Source of the DNA: Tabrizicola sp.
GTDB taxonomy: Bacteria; Pseudomonadota; Alphaproteobacteria; Rhodobacterales; Rhodobacteraceae
NCBI GenBank assembly: GCA_025458105.1
Contig: JALOTD010000035.1
Span: forward strand, 1 to 33,386
DNA: 33,386 nucleotides
Direction of reading: 5' to 3'
Positions 6,531 through 15,207 of the stretch are shown here, piece by piece (position 1 is the stretch's first letter; every line of letters begins with the position of its first letter). The position numbers were made by a program, and so were the translations under genes. Under the pieces are notes generated by a model that made no database searches, was not told where the DNA came from, and saw only the letters and a list, made by a program, of their open reading frames with translations.

Positions 6531-7181
6531 TCATTCCAGCGTTGCGATGATGGACCGCAGAGTTTCGATCCCGTCGCCCTTCTCAGAGCTGGTGACCACG
6601 ATTTCCGGGAAAGCCGCCGGATGCTTGGCCAGCGCGCCCTTGACCTGCTCGATCACGGCGTCCCGCTCCTGCCGGTTGATCTTGTCGACTTTGGTCAGCA
6701 CGGCCTGAAAGGTCACCGCCGACCGGTCAAGAAGCGTCAGGATCTCTTCATCCACCGCTTTCACTCCGTGCCTTGCGTCGATCAGCACAAAGGCGCGGCG
6801 GAGCGTCTGGCGGCCCGCAAGATACTGCTTCAACAGCGCCTGCCACTTGGCGACGACGGCCACCGGGGCCTCGGCATAGCCATAACCCGGCAGGTCGACC
6901 AGAAAGCGCGTCTCGCCCAAAGCGAAATAGTTGATCTCTTGTGTCCGACCCGGCGTGTTCGAAGCGCGCGCCAAGGTCTTGCGGCCCGTCAGCGCATTGA
7001 TAAGACTTGATTTTCCAACATTTGAGCGTCCCGCAAAACAAACCTCGACCCGGTCGGCCGGGGGCAGGCCCGCCATTGCTGTCACGCCTTTCACGAAATC
7101 CACCGGCCCGGCGAACAAAAGGCGCCCGGCTTCGCGCACGTCGTCTTCGGGCTCGGGGGCCAGGGTGAAGACCAGCGTCAT
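6531..7181 (-). CDS. engB: Ribosome biogenesis GTP-binding protein EngB (YihA/YsxC)
   Basis: A 216-residue TRAFAC-class GTPase needed for assembly of the large ribosomal subunit. All nucleotide-binding motifs are visible: G1 GRSNVGKS (51-58), G2 within SNTPGRTQEIN (Thr76), G3 DLPGYGYAE (96-104), G4 TKVD (163-166) and G5 in TSSEKGDG near the C terminus. Length and motif order match the family. Its ATG overlaps the stop codon of the MOSC gene by 4 bases (7178-7181), placing it last in the operon yidC-MOSC-engB. The transcript should end at the twin palindromes. Confidence 0.97.
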   Translation of the reverse strand: MTLVFTLAPEPEDDVREAGRLLFAGPVDFVKGVTAMAGLPPADRVEVCFAGRSNVGKSSLINALTGRKTLARASNTPGRTQEINYFALGETRFLVDLPGYGYAEAPVAVVAKWQALLKQYLAGRQTLRRAFVLIDARHGVKAVDEEILTLLDRSAVTFQAVLTKVDKINRQERDAVIEQVKGALAKHPAAFPEIVVTSSEKGDGIETLRSIIATLE

Positions 7182-7930
7182 GCAACGACCGTGGTGCCAA
7201 GGGTGACAATGCCACCCGTGAGAACGCGACCGTAGATGCCAAAGTCGGTATGACCGTAAAGGCGCTCCAACGCACCTAGTGTATCAGCATCCTGGATGCC
7301 GGTCTCGGGATTTGCCCCTGTTGCCCGGCAGCGACCGATGGTTTGCACGATCTGCAGCCGGACGTCGCCGATGGCGACTTCGCGTCCGACCAGATCGTGG
7401 TCTGCCCAGGGCTCCCATCCACCAACCCAGATATTGCCGCGCCAGCGATGGATCGACAGGTCCTGCCCCATACGCGCGGACAGGTCGGCAAGCGATGAAA
7501 GCGAATTGATCGCAACGAGCGGCCCATCCATGTCGGTCATCGCGTGACCCGGGGCCGAATAGACCCGCGCCGGTTCTGGGCGGTTCTCGGGCCAGAGCGG
7601 GCGCAGCCAGGCGACCAGCCGGGCAGCATCTTCCGGGTCGTCGGGTCGAAAGCTTTCCGTCGGTCGGCGCGGGTGACTTAAAGTGACGCGCCCCGCATTG
7701 GGATCTGAGACGCAGGATACCGCCATCAGATCGGCCGATCCCCAGCCACGCAGGAACTGCAGCTTCGGCGCCCAGGTCGGGGGCTCGGTCACCCGCGCAG
7801 CCGCATGCGCAATCGCCCAGACCCTGTCAAACGGAAAGGGTTTGTCTGCCGTCAGACTGACCTCGTCCAGCAGTTCAAAGCCGGCCGACTTGATCGGATG
7901 GCGGACAAGATGGGCGACGCGTGCCGTCAC
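7178..7930 (-). CDS. MOSC domain-containing protein
   Basis: A 250-residue protein with an N-terminal MOSC_N beta-barrel module, starting ARVAHLVRHPIKSAGFELLD, and a C-terminal MOSC domain. The MOSC domain contains HRWRGNIWV (161-169) and the conserved cysteine Cys201 in GRCRATGANPETG. MOSC domains occur in molybdenum cofactor sulfurases and in mARC-type reductases and are thought to carry sulfur or bind the cofactor. The substrate of this stand-alone form is unknown. The start is GTG 7930, which overlaps the yidC TGA as GTGA; the longer upstream open frame is the shadow of yidC. Coupling to both yidC and engB shows a fixed operon position but does not explain its function. Confidence 0.92.
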   Translation of the reverse strand: MTARVAHLVRHPIKSAGFELLDEVSLTADKPFPFDRVWAIAHAAARVTEPPTWAPKLQFLRGWGSADLMAVSCVSDPNAGRVTLSHPRRPTESFRPDDPEDAARLVAWLRPLWPENRPEPARVYSAPGHAMTDMDGPLVAINSLSSLADLSARMGQDLSIHRWRGNIWVGGWEPWADHDLVGREVAIGDVRLQIVQTIGRCRATGANPETGIQDADTLGALERLYGHTDFGIYGRVLTGGIVTLGTTVVA

Positions 7931-9759
7931 TTCTTGCCCTTTTTCGGGGGTGCAGCGGGTGGCGGCGCAGCCTTGGCCGCAGCCCGGGCGGCTTTGGCCT
8001 CTCGGATGTTGCCGAAGATGTCGGGGCGTTTGCCGTGGCTCCACATGATCAGGTACTGCTGGATGAAGGTGATCGTGTTGTTGGCGATCCAGTAGACCAC
8101 CAGACCGCTCGCAAAGCCGCCCAGCATGAACATGAAGACCCAAGGCATCCAGGCAAAGATCTGCTGCTGGACCGGATCGGTGGGGGCCGGGTTCAGCTTT
8201 TGCTGCGCCCACATCGTAATGCCCAGAAGGATCGGCAGCACACCGATGAAGATCAGGTGCAACAGACTACCGGTTGCGGGCGCATCCCATGGCATGAGGC
8301 CAAAGAGGTTGAACAGCGACGACGGGTCGGGCGCCGACAGGTCCTTCAGCCAGCCGAAGAAGGGGGCGTGACGCAGTTCGATCGTGACGAAGATCACCTT
8401 GTAGAGCGCAAAGAAGATTGGGATCTGAATCAGGATCGGCAGGCAGCCCGCCGCTGGGTTCACCTTCTTGTCCTTGTATAGCTGCATCATCTCGCGCTGC
8501 ATCTTCTGGCGATCCTCGCCCGCGCGTTCCTTGATCGCCTCCATTTCGGGCTGCAACTCCTTCATGCGCGCCATCGAGACGTAGGACTTGTATGCAAGGG
8601 GCAGCACAAGGAATTTCAGGAAGAAGGTCAGCGCAATGATCGCCCAGCCCATGTTGCCGATCAGCGCATTCAGCCAATGCAGCACCGCAAAGATCGGTTT
8701 GGTCAGGAAGTAGAACCAGCCCCAGTCGATCGAATCGAGGAAACCTGCGATGCCCGCCTCGCGCTCATAGGCGCGGATCGTGGCCCATTCCTTGGCCCCC
8801 GCGAACAGCCGGATGGTCGAGACCGTCTCTTCCCCCGCGCCCAGGCTGATCGCGGCGGGGCGCACATCGGCCAGATACTCGTTCCGGCTGGGGTCATAGC
8901 GCAATACCTGCTTGTGCGGCTTGCCCTGTTCGGGGATCAGCGTGGTCATCCAGTAGTGGTCGGTGAACCCGAGCCAACCGTCGGTCGTGGCCTCGGTCAC
9001 CTGGGCGGGCAAGCCTTCGGCGGGGACAACTTCGAACTCGGTCTGGTCGACATAGTCGGTTTCGGTCAGTTCACCGTCGGCACGCTGGATCGCACCCTCG
9101 TGCACAACAAAGATGTTCTGCAGTTTGGGCAGGCCCTGGCGCACGACCAGTCCGTAGGGCTGAAGGGTCACCTTGGCGGTCGAGCCATTGGTCACCCGAT
9201 CCGTCACGGTGAACATGTAGTTTTCGTCGATCGAGACTTCGCGGGTGAAGGTCAGACCCTTGGTGTTCTGCCAGACCAGGGTGACCGGCTGACCGGGCGC
9301 GAGGCTCGTGCCCTGTGCGAGAGTCCATTCGGTCATCGGGCCCGGGACATCCGCCGCGTCCAGGCCGGTTCCCTGCACCCAACCGAAGAGGGCGTAATAG
9401 GCCAGGTCCTCGCCTGCCGGATTCAGCAGATGCACGATCTCGGCATCAGGCTCAATCGTTTCGCGGTAGTTCTTGAGCGATAGATCGTCGATCCGGCCGC
9501 CCAGCAGCGAGATCGACCCGGCCAGCTTGGGCGTGTCGATGGTCAAGCGCGGCGCTTCGGGAACGGGATCCGCGACAGTCCCGGCAGCGTTGTCGGCCAC
9601 TGCCCCGGCGGGCGCGACCTCGGTCGTTGCGGGCGCTGCTTCGGTGGCAACGGGCTGAACCGGCGGTTCGGGCGGCGGGAACAGGACAAACCAGACGATC
9701 ATCACAGCGGCGGACAGGACCATCGCCAGGATCAGGTTCTTGTTGTTCTGTTCTTCCAT
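7927..9759 (-). CDS. yidC: Membrane protein insertase YidC
   Basis: A 610-residue inner-membrane insertase/chaperone that inserts proteins with or without SecYEG. The N-terminus EEQNNKNLILAMVLSAAVM is the typical first span. A proline/alanine-rich linker and a large periplasmic beta-sandwich domain follow. The C-terminal half has the conserved YidC/Oxa1/Alb3 core, including GNMGWAIIALTFFLKFLVLP, YKSYVSMARMKELQPEM, NPAAGCLPILIQIPIFFALY and a final span before a basic tail ending PPKKGKK, suited to ribosome contact. The start is ATG 9759 with AGGGTGG upstream; an open extension of seven codons is unlikely to be used. It leads an operon with the MOSC gene and engB and is inverted relative to rpmH-rnpA-yidD. 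Confidence 0.97.
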   Translation of the reverse strand: MEEQNNKNLILAMVLSAAVMIVWFVLFPPPEPPVQPVATEAAPATTEVAPAGAVADNAAGTVADPVPEAPRLTIDTPKLAGSISLLGGRIDDLSLKNYRETIEPDAEIVHLLNPAGEDLAYYALFGWVQGTGLDAADVPGPMTEWTLAQGTSLAPGQPVTLVWQNTKGLTFTREVSIDENYMFTVTDRVTNGSTAKVTLQPYGLVVRQGLPKLQNIFVVHEGAIQRADGELTETDYVDQTEFEVVPAEGLPAQVTEATTDGWLGFTDHYWMTTLIPEQGKPHKQVLRYDPSRNEYLADVRPAAISLGAGEETVSTIRLFAGAKEWATIRAYEREAGIAGFLDSIDWGWFYFLTKPIFAVLHWLNALIGNMGWAIIALTFFLKFLVLPLAYKSYVSMARMKELQPEMEAIKERAGEDRQKMQREMMQLYKDKKVNPAAGCLPILIQIPIFFALYKVIFVTIELRHAPFFGWLKDLSAPDPSSLFNLFGLMPWDAPATGSLLHLIFIGVLPILLGITMWAQQKLNPAPTDPVQQQIFAWMPWVFMFMLGGFASGLVVYWIANNTITFIQQYLIMWSHGKRPDIFGNIREAKAARAAAKAAPPPAAPPKKGKK

Positions 9760-9878
9760 TCGCCGCCACCCTGCGAGCATCCACGATCAGCGGTGCTTCA
9801 ACGACAGGGCCAGGCAAAGGTCAAGCGCTTTCGCCCCCGTCCGGACGGCGGTTCGATCAAATCCTTCAGTAAAGGCAG

Positions 9879-9900
9879 CGGTCCTGGGTAACCAAGACCG
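9879..9900 (-). other. Hairpin between the EAL gene and yidC
   Basis: On the minus strand CGGTCTTGG and CCAGGACCG form a 9-bp stem around TTAC with one T-G wobble, which is a C-A mismatch on the plus strand. The asymmetry favours an RNA made from the minus strand, either the 3' end of the EAL transcript or the leader of yidC. No clear T tract follows. The rest of the 192-bp gap shows nothing I can name. Confidence 0.35.
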
Positions 9901-9951
9901 ATCGGATTGCTCTTCCCTGCTGCTTACCGCGCAGGCGAGAGGCAAGGGTTT

Positions 9952-11445
9952 TCACCTTGCCTTGACACCGATGCGCAGCGCGTCCGCAAGACGGGCCTGG
10001 TGTCTGGCGACCCATGGGCCCATCTCGTCGAACGGTAGGGGTCTGGCGATGGCATAACCCTGAACATGGCCACAGCCCAGTTGCGCCAGCAGCGCATGTT
10101 CGGCCTGGCTTTCCACGCCCTCGGCCAGCGTATCAAGGTCCAGCCGTTCCGCCAGCGATAGGATCGCAGTCACCAGCGTCTGCTGATCCCGGTTTGTGTC
10201 TATGCCACGGATGAAGCTGCGGTCGATCTTCAGCCGACGCAGGGCAAAGCACTTGATCGAGGTGATCGAGGCATTGCCGGTGCCGAAATCGTCCATGTCA
10301 ACGCCGCATCCGATCCGCGCGATCCGGTCGATATTGCGAACGATGATGTCGTCGGGCGGGCCGGCAACCACGGATTCGAGCACTTCCACCGTCAAACGTG
10401 ATGCTGCCAGGCCGTACCGCTCCAGCGCCCAGGCAAGCCGGTCCGGCCATTGCGGGTCGCGCAGTTCCTGTGCCGAGACATTGATTGACACCGAAGGCAC
10501 CCAAAGCCCGGACTTGTCCCAGTCCTGCAAGGCGACAAGTGATTGGGTCAGCATCGCCTCGCCCAGGCTGTGCATCAGATCGGTTCCCTCCAGCGCCGGC
10601 AGGAAGTCGCCCGGCATCAGGCAGCCACGGGTTGGGTGATGCCACCGGGCCAGAGCCTCGACCCCGGATAGCGCCCCCGTGTCGGTCGACAGTTGCGGCT
10701 GGAAATGCGCGCGGACCTGACCAGCCTCCACGGCAGCCGCAAACTGATCGCGCAGCGCATCGCGATCGGCCCGCGCCTCGGCCAAAGTGCGGGAAAAGGC
10801 CCGGATCGCGCCGGGGCGATAGCGGGTCGCTTCGTCCACGGCGACCTGAGCCGCCTCCAGAAGGGTACGGCCAGTCGCGCGATCCAGCTGGCGGGCATGG
10901 GCGAACCCGATGCAACAGGTCATCTGGATCGTCGTATCCGCCAGAACCATGGGCTGTTGCACCACCAGTTGCAGTCGCCCGGCAATCCGGACCATCACCT
11001 CAAGGTCCAGGCGTTCCGTCGGCCCAAGAGCAACCACCAGACTGCCGTCTTCAAGGGCAAAGAGCATATCCCCCGGCCGCAATGCCCCGCGCAGCCGGGC
11101 GACGCAGGCGGCCAGAACCTCGGACTGGCGCGCGCGGCCAAGCCTGTCGCACAGCTGCATCGGATCGTCGAACTGCACGACAAGACAGCCAGTCTGTCGC
11201 GTCGTCGCCATTGTGTCGCGCAGGATCATGTCCAGCCGGTCGATCACCTGATCCGAAATGGCGGCAGCAAGGGGACTGGGCAGGCGCCGCCAGATCAGCA
11301 GAAGCGTTACAGGCAGACAGAGAGAGAACAGGATCAACCCGACCTCACCTCCAGTTTGGAACGCCGCCAGGGCAAAGATCGGCAAGAGAACCGCCATCTC
11401 GGGTCGCCAGACCCGGGACGCCGCCCGGGAAACCGCGTTCATCAT
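9952..11445 (-). CDS. EAL-domain cyclic-di-GMP phosphodiesterase with degenerate GGDEF domain
   Basis: A 497-residue membrane-anchored protein. Hydrophobic segments lie at about 15-27 and 35-51. A GGDEF-type fold follows (about 80-225) in which the catalytic signature is replaced by ALEDGSLVVAL, so cyclase activity is unlikely. The EAL domain (about 230-485) keeps its catalytic set: GVEALARWHHP (EAL at 263-265), the Asn of SINVSAQEL, the Glu of TVEVLES, MDDFGTG (385-390), the Lys of RRLKIDRSFI and AEGVE. It probably hydrolyses cyclic-di-GMP to pGpG, perhaps with the GGDEF remnant as a regulatory GTP or dimer module. ATG 11445 has AAAGGG 8 bases upstream. It lies 78 bp after ttcA on the same strand. 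Confidence 0.9.
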   Translation of the reverse strand: MMNAVSRAASRVWRPEMAVLLPIFALAAFQTGGEVGLILFSLCLPVTLLLIWRRLPSPLAAAISDQVIDRLDMILRDTMATTRQTGCLVVQFDDPMQLCDRLGRARQSEVLAACVARLRGALRPGDMLFALEDGSLVVALGPTERLDLEVMVRIAGRLQLVVQQPMVLADTTIQMTCCIGFAHARQLDRATGRTLLEAAQVAVDEATRYRPGAIRAFSRTLAEARADRDALRDQFAAAVEAGQVRAHFQPQLSTDTGALSGVEALARWHHPTRGCLMPGDFLPALEGTDLMHSLGEAMLTQSLVALQDWDKSGLWVPSVSINVSAQELRDPQWPDRLAWALERYGLAASRLTVEVLESVVAGPPDDIIVRNIDRIARIGCGVDMDDFGTGNASITSIKCFALRRLKIDRSFIRGIDTNRDQQTLVTAILSLAERLDLDTLAEGVESQAEHALLAQLGCGHVQGYAIARPLPFDEMGPWVARHQARLADALRIGVKAR

Positions 11446-11523
11446 GCCAATTACCCTTTCGAGTCGCCCGGGGACCGCCCCCCGGATCACTCGAAAGCTA
11501 GGCGGATGTTCCTGATCAGTTCC

Positions 11524-12393
11524 TTAACGCTCTGCCGAAAGTTGCAGAGAATTTTCCCTATCTGCCGCAGCGGCAGCAAGGGCCGCAAAGTCGAACAGGG
11601 CCGGGTCGGCAAGATGCGACGGCCGCACGTTCATCAGCGCGCGGAACATGACCTGCCGCCGACCGGGGGTCCGTGTCTCCCACTCGTCCAGAAGCTTCTT
11701 CACCTGCGCGCGTTGCAGGCCTTCCTGACTGCCGCACAGATCGCAGGGAATGATGGGATAGCCCATCGCCCGGGCAAAATGGTCGCAGTCTGTCTCGGCG
11801 ACAAAGGCCAGAGGGCGGGCGACGAAAAGATCGCCATCCTCGTTCAAAAGCCGCGGCGGCATGCTGGCCAGACGCCCGCCGTGGAAGAGGTTCATGAAGA
11901 AGGTCTCAAGTATATCGTCGCGGTGATGTCCGAGGACGACAGTCGAACAGCCCTCCTCCCGCGCGATGCGATAGAGGTTCCCCCGCCGCAACCGCGAGCA
12001 GAGGCTGCACATCGTCCCGCCAGGCTTCACCTTGTCGATGACTACGGAATAGGTGTCCTGATATTCGATCCGATGCGGCACGCCCATCCGCGTCAGAAAC
12101 TCGGGAAGGACGGTCGCCGGAAAGCCCGGCTGGCCCTGATCCAGGTTGCAGGCCAGCAGATCGACGGGCAGAAGGCCGCGCCACTTCAGCTCGTGCAGGA
12201 TCGCCAGCAGCGTGTAGCTGTCCTTGCCGCCTGACAGGCAGACCAGCCAGCGGTCCCCCGCCCGCGCCATGCCGAATGTGTCGATCGCCTCGCGCACCTG
12301 TTGCACCAGGCGCTTTCTAAGCTTCCGGAACTCCAGCCCCTTTGGCGCGCCGTGAAACAGCGGGTGGATGTCGTCTTCGGTCTCGTCAAGCAT
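11524..12393 (-). CDS. ttcA: tRNA 2-thiocytidine(32) synthetase TtcA
   Basis: A 289-residue iron-sulfur enzyme that thiolates cytidine 32 in a subset of tRNAs using ATP. The PP-loop SGGKDS is at 54-59. The cluster cysteines are in [11 protein letters not shown] (Cys129 and Cys132) and CDLCGSQ (Cys217 and Cys220). [18 protein letters not shown] is another family block. The start at ATG 12393 has GAAAGG 8 bases upstream. In Escherichia coli and Salmonella, tRNA-Arg species including the ICG one are TtcA substrates, so the tRNA-Arg(ACG) in this window may be modified by it (inference). It is divergent from the hydrolase gene across about 120 bp. Confidence 0.96.
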   Translation of the reverse strand: MLDETEDDIHPLFHGAPKGLEFRKLRKRLVQQVREAIDTFGMARAGDRWLVCLSGGKDSYTLLAILHELKWRGLLPVDLLACNLDQGQPGFPATVLPEFLTRMGVPHRIEYQDTYSVVIDKVKPGGTMCSLCSRLRRGNLYRIAREEGCSTVVLGHHRDDILETFFMNLFHGGRLASMPPRLLNEDGDLFVARPLAFVAETDCDHFARAMGYPIIPCDLCGSQEGLQRAQVKKLLDEWETRTPGRRQVMFRALMNVRPSHLADPALFDFAALAAAAADRENSLQLSAER

Positions 12394-12514
12394 GGGTAGG
12401 CCTTTCGCGATGCGCCCTTATGCCAGAGCCTTGGGCCAAGGCAAAGCCTGTGACCGAAGCCGCGATCCGTGCTAGTTTGCGCGCATTTGATCCACCCGTT
12501 TCAGGAGCCGCACG

Positions 12515-13459
12515 ATGGATTACATCTTCTGCGCCCGCAACACATCGCAGGGCCGGTTCGGCACCAACCCCGGACCGACGCGGTTTCTGGAAGTCCCGGC
12601 TTCGGCCCGCACCCATCAGCCCGACATGGCGATCCCGCGCGCCGACTGGTTCCGCAAGGTCATCGCACTGGCACAGACCGGCCACGACCCGCAAGGTCGC
12701 CCAATGGGTGACGTGCTGATCTATATCCATGGCTTCAACACCGACCTGACGCTGATCCTGAAACGCCATCGGCTGATCCGTCAGGGGCTGGAGGCGCTGG
12801 GGTATCAGGGTGCCGTGGTCAGTTTCGACTGGCCCTGCGCCAATTCCGCGCTGAACTACCTTGAGGATCGGACGGATGCCAAGCTGACAGCGCTGCGCCT
12901 CGTGTCAGATGCCATCGCGCCGTTCTGCCGCATCCAGGCCCCCGACTGCGCGATCACCACCCATGTGCTGGCCCATTCGATGGGCGCCTTCGTCCTGCGC
13001 GAGGCCTTCGACGATGCCGACGATCGTCCGGCGCTGGTGATGTCTGGCTGGTCCATGGGACAGGTCATGCTTTGCGCTGCCGATGTTTCGGCCGATTCGA
13101 TGGGGCCTTCGGCGGTCAGCGCCTCGCTCTATCGCCATACAGTACGGCTGACGAACTATGCGAATCCCTACGACGCGGTCCTTTCGGTGTCGGGCGCCAA
13201 GCGTGTCGGTGTTGCCCCAAGGGTGGGCCGGATCGGCCTTCCGGCCAGCGCCCCGCAAAAGGCCGTGAACGTCGACGTCGGCATTTACTACGATGAACGG
13301 CGCGAGGACTTCGCGGGCCTGCAGAATTCGGACCATTCTTTCTACTTCTCGTCGCCCGAGTTTCTGAAGGACGTGCACTTCACCTTGAAAGGCGAGATCG
13401 ACCGCGCCTCGATCCCGACCCGGTTTGAGCGCGACGGAAAGCTGTACCTGCGGCCCTAG
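12515..13459 (+). CDS. Alpha/beta hydrolase, DUF900-like
   Basis: A 314-residue protein without a signal peptide. The oxyanion-hole motif IYIHGFN (residues 69-75) and the nucleophile elbow AHSMGAF with Ser155 are those of DUF900-type alpha/beta hydrolases. The first glycine of the usual GxSxG is alanine here. SFDWPCANSALNY fits the SWPS-like segment after the third strand in this family. A late NSDHSFYFS supplies a candidate catalytic His. The start is ATG 12515 with AGGAG at 12503-12507. The substrate is unknown; esterase or lipase activity is the family expectation. The TAG stop is part of the palindrome CTAG that also contains the stop of the opposing SDR gene, so the two genes overlap by 4 bp. 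Confidence 0.86.
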   Translation: MDYIFCARNTSQGRFGTNPGPTRFLEVPASARTHQPDMAIPRADWFRKVIALAQTGHDPQGRPMGDVLIYIHGFNTDLTLILKRHRLIRQGLEALGYQGAVVSFDWPCANSALNYLEDRTDAKLTALRLVSDAIAPFCRIQAPDCAITTHVLAHSMGAFVLREAFDDADDRPALVMSGWSMGQVMLCAADVSADSMGPSAVSASLYRHTVRLTNYANPYDAVLSVSGAKRVGVAPRVGRIGLPASAPQKAVNVDVGIYYDERREDFAGLQNSDHSFYFSSPEFLKDVHFTLKGEIDRASIPTRFERDGKLYLRP

Positions 13460-14202
13460 ACGTGCTGCGCCCCGTTCACCTCGATCTCGGCGCCCGAGAT
13501 GTAGGACGATTGGTTCGAACACAGGAACCAGATCACGTCAGCCACTTCCCTGGGCTGACCAAGGCGTTGCATCGGCAGCTTTTCCACAATCTTGTCGGTG
13601 CCCGGAGACAGGATCGAGGTCTCCACCTCTCCCGGTGCGATCGCGTTCACCCGCACGCCCAACGGGCCGAAGTCATGCGCCATTTCGCGGGTCAGCGCCG
13701 CCAGGGCCGCTTTCGAGGTTGCATAGGCGGCCCCGGCAAACGGGTGCACCCGTGCCCCGGCAATCGAGGTCACGTTGACGATGCTGCCTTGCGTTGCGGT
13801 CAGTTCGTCCTTCAACCCCCGCGCCAGGATCACCGGGGCAAAGAAGTTGACGTGGAACACATGCCCCCAGGTCCGAAGGTCTGTTGTCAGCGTGTTCAGC
13901 CGCGCGCCGCCCGGGCCCTTGGGGCTGATTCCGGCATTGTTGACCAATGCGTGGATGCGGCCGCCGACTTTGGCCTTGATCGTCTCGATCGCGGCGATGG
14001 TCTTGTTGGGGTCAGCGAGGTCGATCTCGATGTGGTTCTCTTCGCCCCCGGGCCAGGGACAGCGAGGATCGAACGGCTGGCGCGAGCAGGTCAGGACCCG
14101 CCAGCCTTCGGCCCCGAACCGCTTGACGGTCGCATGCCCAATGCCGCGGCTTGCCCCGGTCAGGACAAGCGTCTTCTGCTCGGGGGTTTTCTGCTCGGAC
14201 AT
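13456..14202 (-). CDS. SDR family NAD(P)-dependent oxidoreductase
   Basis: A classical short-chain dehydrogenase/reductase of 248 residues. The dinucleotide motif TGASRGIG is at 15-22 and NNAG at 88-91. The catalytic residues Asn119, Ser146, Tyr160 and Lys164 are all present, the last two in YATSK. The C-terminal block SSYISGAEIEVNGAQHV is typical of FabG-like SDRs. The substrate cannot be assigned; the neighbours do not form an evident pathway. ATG 14202 has AAAGGAG 8 bases upstream. It is divergent from argB and overlaps the hydrolase gene tail to tail. Confidence 0.92.
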   Translation of the reverse strand: MSEQKTPEQKTLVLTGASRGIGHATVKRFGAEGWRVLTCSRQPFDPRCPWPGGEENHIEIDLADPNKTIAAIETIKAKVGGRIHALVNNAGISPKGPGGARLNTLTTDLRTWGHVFHVNFFAPVILARGLKDELTATQGSIVNVTSIAGARVHPFAGAAYATSKAALAALTREMAHDFGPLGVRVNAIAPGEVETSILSPGTDKIVEKLPMQRLGQPREVADVIWFLCSNQSSYISGAEIEVNGAQHV

Positions 14203-14254
14203 CGGCGGTCTCCTTTGACCTTCAGGCTACGCTTGCGCGCCGGGAACGCAAGAC

Positions 14255-14283
14255 TTGGCAGGGGGGTGGAAAAGCCGTATGCG
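14255..14283 (+). promoter_or_regulatory. Candidate sigma70 promoter of argB
   Basis: TTGGCA (14255-14260) and TATGCG (14278-14283) are separated by exactly 17 bases. Transcription from here would start about 14290, giving a very short leader that still includes GGAGG at 14296-14300 before the ATG at 14306. Confidence 0.55.
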
Positions 14284-14305
14284 ACCCTGCAAGATGGAGG
14301 CCCCG

Positions 14306-15205
14306 ATGAAGCAGCAGACCCTGAACATGCAAGACGCAATCAACACCGCCAAGATGCTGTCCGAAGCGCTTCCCTACCTGCAGCGGTTCGAGGGCGCCGT
14401 GGTCGTGGTGAAATTCGGCGGTAATGCGATGGGCGACGACGCGGCGATGGCGGAATTCGCGCGGGACATCGTGCTGATGAAGCAGGTCGGCGTGCACCCC
14501 GTGGTTGTCCACGGCGGCGGGCCGATGATCAACGAGATGCTGACCAAGCTGGGGATCAAGTCCGAATTCGTCCGCGGCAAGCGGGTGACGGACAAGGCGA
14601 CCGTCGAGGTGGTCGAGATGATCCTGTCCGGCCTTGTCAACAAGCGGATCGTTCAGGCGATCATGGATGCCGGTGGTCGTGCCGTGGGCATCTCGGGCAA
14701 GGACGACGACCTGATGGTCTGCGAGGCTGACGACCCGGACCTCGGCTATGTGGGCCGGCCAGTCGAGATGAACGTGCAGGTGCTGCGTGACCTTTATGCC
14801 GCAGGGATCATTCCGGTCGTAGCCCCGGTCGCAACAGGCATGAAGGACAACGAAACCTTCAACGTGAACGGCGACACGGCGGCGGGGGCGATTGCCGGGG
14901 CGCTCAAAGCGGACCGCCTGCTTCTTCTGACCGACGTGCCGGGCGTCAAGAACGCGGCAGGCCAGGTCATGACGCAGATCACGCCAGAGGAGATCCGGCA
15001 GATGACCCGCGAGGGGGTGATCTCCGGCGGGATGATCCCCAAGACCGAAACCGCTCTGATGGCACTGGAACAGGGCACGCGGGCGGTCACCATCCTGGAT
15101 GGGAAGGTGCCGAATGCCTGTCTTCTGGAATTGTTCACCGACCACGGCGCGGGCAGCCAGATCCGGTCGACCGAACCGCGCGTCAAACCGCACAAACGCC
15201 GCTGA
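14306..15205 (+). CDS. argB: Acetylglutamate kinase
   Basis: A 299-residue enzyme catalysing the second step of arginine synthesis, phosphorylation of N-acetylglutamate. The amino acid kinase motifs [11 protein letters not shown] and [11 protein letters not shown] lie in the first third, and [13 protein letters not shown] and [11 protein letters not shown] are further family blocks. The N-terminal helix before the kinase core resembles that of arginine-sensitive hexameric enzymes. In many bacteria such enzymes are activated by PII protein, and a PII gene lies in this window, but I infer no direct link. ATG 14306 is chosen over the longer open frame because GGAGG at 14296-14300 precedes it. 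The gap to the opposing hlyD-like gene is 2 bases. Confidence 0.97.
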   Translation: MKQQTLNMQDAINTAKMLSEALPYLQRFEGAVVVVKFGGNAMGDDAAMAEFARDIVLMKQVGVHPVVVHGGGPMINEMLTKLGIKSEFVRGKRVTDKATVEVVEMILSGLVNKRIVQAIMDAGGRAVGISGKDDDLMVCEADDPDLGYVGRPVEMNVQVLRDLYAAGIIPVVAPVATGMKDNETFNVNGDTAAGAIAGALKADRLLLLTDVPGVKNAAGQVMTQITPEEIRQMTREGVISGGMIPKTETALMALEQGTRAVTILDGKVPNACLLELFTDHGAGSQIRSTEPRVKPHKRR

Positions 15206-15207
15206 TC

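Noticed and set aside
10693-12234. 513-codon plus-strand frame opposite the EAL and ttcA genes
   Set aside because: It is a shadow of two conserved genes, with a composition rich in Arg, Gln, His and Pro.
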